Source of the DNA: Castellaniella sp035707805
Lineage (GTDB): Bacteria; Pseudomonadota; Gammaproteobacteria; Burkholderiales; Burkholderiaceae_B
DNA length: 6,237 nucleotides
NCBI GenBank assembly: GCA_035707805.1
Contig: DASSTS010000034.1
Location: 1-6,237, forward strand
Direction of reading: 5' to 3'
A program made the translations under genes and the position numbers. Shown here piece after piece: positions 5,259-6,237 of this stretch; position 1 is the stretch's first letter; each line of letters starts with the position of its first letter. Below the pieces are notes generated by a model, which was not told the origin of the DNA, did no database searches, and was given only the letters and a program-made list of their open reading frames with translations.

Positions 5259-6237
5259 TCAGGCCGCCAGCGACGCGCAGTCGATGACGAAACGGTATTT
5301 CACGTCGCCCTTGAGCATCCGCTCGTAGGCCTCGTTGATCTGCCCGGCGCGGATCATTTCGATGTCGGCGACGATACCATGGTCGGCGCAGAAATCCAGC
5401 ATCTCCTGCGTCTCCGGGATCCCGCCGATCATCGAGCCCGCGAGGCTGCGGCGCTTGCGGATCAGGTTGAAGACCTCGGGCGAGGGATGCGGCGACGCCG
5501 GCGCGCCCACCAGCGTCATCGTGCCGTCGCGCTTGAGCAGCGCGAAAAACGCGTTCAGGTCGTGCGGGGCCGCCACCGTGTTGAGGATGAAATCCAGGCT
5601 CTGGGCATGCGCCGCCATCTCGTCGGCATTGCGCGACACGACGACCTCGTGCGCGCCCAGCGCCCGGGCCGCATCACGCTTGGATTCGGACGTGGTGAAC
5701 GCCACCACGTGCGCCCCCATCGCATTGGCCAGCTTGATGCCCATGTGGCCCAGCCCGCCGATGCCCACCACCCCGACCTTGTGGCCCGGCCCCACGTTCC
5801 AGTGGCGCAGCGGCGAATACGTGGTGATGCCCGCGCACAGCAGGGGCGCCACGGCAGCCAGCTGCGCCTCGGGATGACGGATGTGCAGCACATAATGCTC
5901 GTGCACGACGACCCGCTGGGAATAGCCCCCCAGCGTGTGGCCGGGCGCGTCCGGGGTCTGGCCGTTGTAGGTGCCGACCATATGGTCGCAGTAGTTCTCC
6001 AGCCCCTCGTCGCAATCGCCGCAGTGCCGGCAGCTGTCCACGATGCAGCCCACGCCCACCAGGTCGCCGACCCGGTGCCCGGAAACCTGCTCGCCCACGG
6101 CGGAGACCCGGCCCACGATCTCGTGGCCCGGCACGCAGGGATAGAGCGTGCCCGCCCATTCGGACCGCACCTGGTGCAGGTCGGAATGGCACACGCCGCA
6201 ATAGGCGATGTCGATCTGGACGTCGTGCGGCCCCGGA
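5259..6237 (-). CDS. yahK: YahK-like zinc-dependent NADP-type alcohol/aldehyde dehydrogenase (N-terminus beyond window edge)
   Basis: This is a cytosolic medium-chain dehydrogenase of the cinnamyl-alcohol-dehydrogenase group, which reduces a broad range of aldehydes with NADPH. The frame stays open to the right edge: the first visible residues read PGPHDVQIDIAYCGVCHSD, and the GTG at 6194 is an internal valine, not the start. About 325 residues are visible, with probably some 25-30 missing. Catalytic zinc ligands are the second Cys of CGVCHSD, His-Glu of PGHEIVG, and Cys of LLCAGITTY. Structural zinc ligands are the four cysteines of SCRHCGDCDEGLENYC. The Rossmann motif is GIGGLGHMG, and FTTSESKR after the second strand favours NADP over NAD. 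The sequence matches E. coli YahK nearly throughout (from memory), including the C-terminal YRFVIDCASL. It lies upstream of the DapA-family gene, and the pair may handle the same carbonyl compound. The stop is TGA at 5261-5259. Confidence 0.94.
   Translation of the reverse strand, partial: PGPHDVQIDIAYCGVCHSDLHQVRSEWAGTLYPCVPGHEIVGRVSAVGEQVSGHRVGDLVGVGCIVDSCRHCGDCDEGLENYCDHMVGTYNGQTPDAPGHTLGGYSQRVVVHEHYVLHIRHPEAQLAAVAPLLCAGITTYSPLRHWNVGPGHKVGVVGIGGLGHMGIKLANAMGAHVVAFTTSESKRDAARALGAHEVVVSRNADEMAAHAQSLDFILNTVAAPHDLNAFFALLKRDGTMTLVGAPASPHPSPEVFNLIRKRRSLAGSMIGGIPETQEMLDFCADHGIVADIEMIRAGQINEAYERMLKGDVKYRFVIDCASLAA

Noticed and set aside
4480..5328. A + strand open frame of 282 codons antisense to the lyase and the end of the dehydrogenase.
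   Set aside because: It is antisense to two genes with clear family motifs; its composition is Gln/Arg/His/Gly-rich and it has no recognisable domain.
6192..6194. GTG at 6194 as the start of the dehydrogenase.
   Set aside because: It encodes the valine inside the conserved CGVCHSD zinc motif, and the frame stays open with family sequence to the right edge.

Overview
This 6.2-kb window is GC-rich and densely coding. Its codon use is uniform and strongly biased to G/C at third positions. The proteins look like those of a betaproteobacterium, most plausibly of the Alcaligenaceae (Bordetella/Achromobacter type). That placement is inferred from protein style and base composition; there is no rRNA or other phylogenetic marker here. 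I see no mobile element, CRISPR array, tRNA or rRNA, and no compositional break suggesting recent transfer.

Layout, left to right. (1) 1-1557 (+): a membrane-bound diguanylate cyclase with a periplasmic Cache-type sensor and a C-terminal GGEEF domain, cut off at its N-terminus by the window edge. (2) 1558-1767: a 210-bp gap between convergent genes, filled by about eight consecutive inverted repeats. (3) 1768-2682 (-): an M14-family zinc metallocarboxypeptidase resembling the AstE/AspA branch. (4) 2683-2853: a divergent promoter region with a candidate -10 box and a small inverted repeat. (5) 2854-3237 (+): a VOC/glyoxalase-fold protein very like the GLOD5 group, followed after 5 bp by (6) 3243-3977 (+): an unrecognised, mostly helical 244-aa protein. 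(7) 4105-4341 (+): a 78-aa lipoprotein behind an extended -10 promoter. (8) 4342-5229 (-): a dihydrodipicolinate synthase/N-acetylneuraminate lyase-family aldolase, whose stop codon directly abuts that of the lipoprotein. (9) 5259-6237 (-): a YahK-like zinc, NADP-type alcohol/aldehyde dehydrogenase running off the right edge.

There are two likely transcription units. The VOC protein and the helical protein (5-bp gap) probably form one. The dehydrogenase and the DapA-family lyase (29-bp gap) probably form another, which would suit carbonyl chemistry in which a lyase releases or consumes an aldehyde or 2-oxo acid and the dehydrogenase reduces or oxidises it. The other genes look monocistronic.

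The window is mostly ordinary chromosomal housekeeping and accessory metabolism, and I did not find a convincing new multi-gene system. The items most worth a second look are the hairpin array at 1559-1761, the uncharacterised protein coupled to the GLOD5-like gene, and the altered active-site positions of the DapA-family protein.
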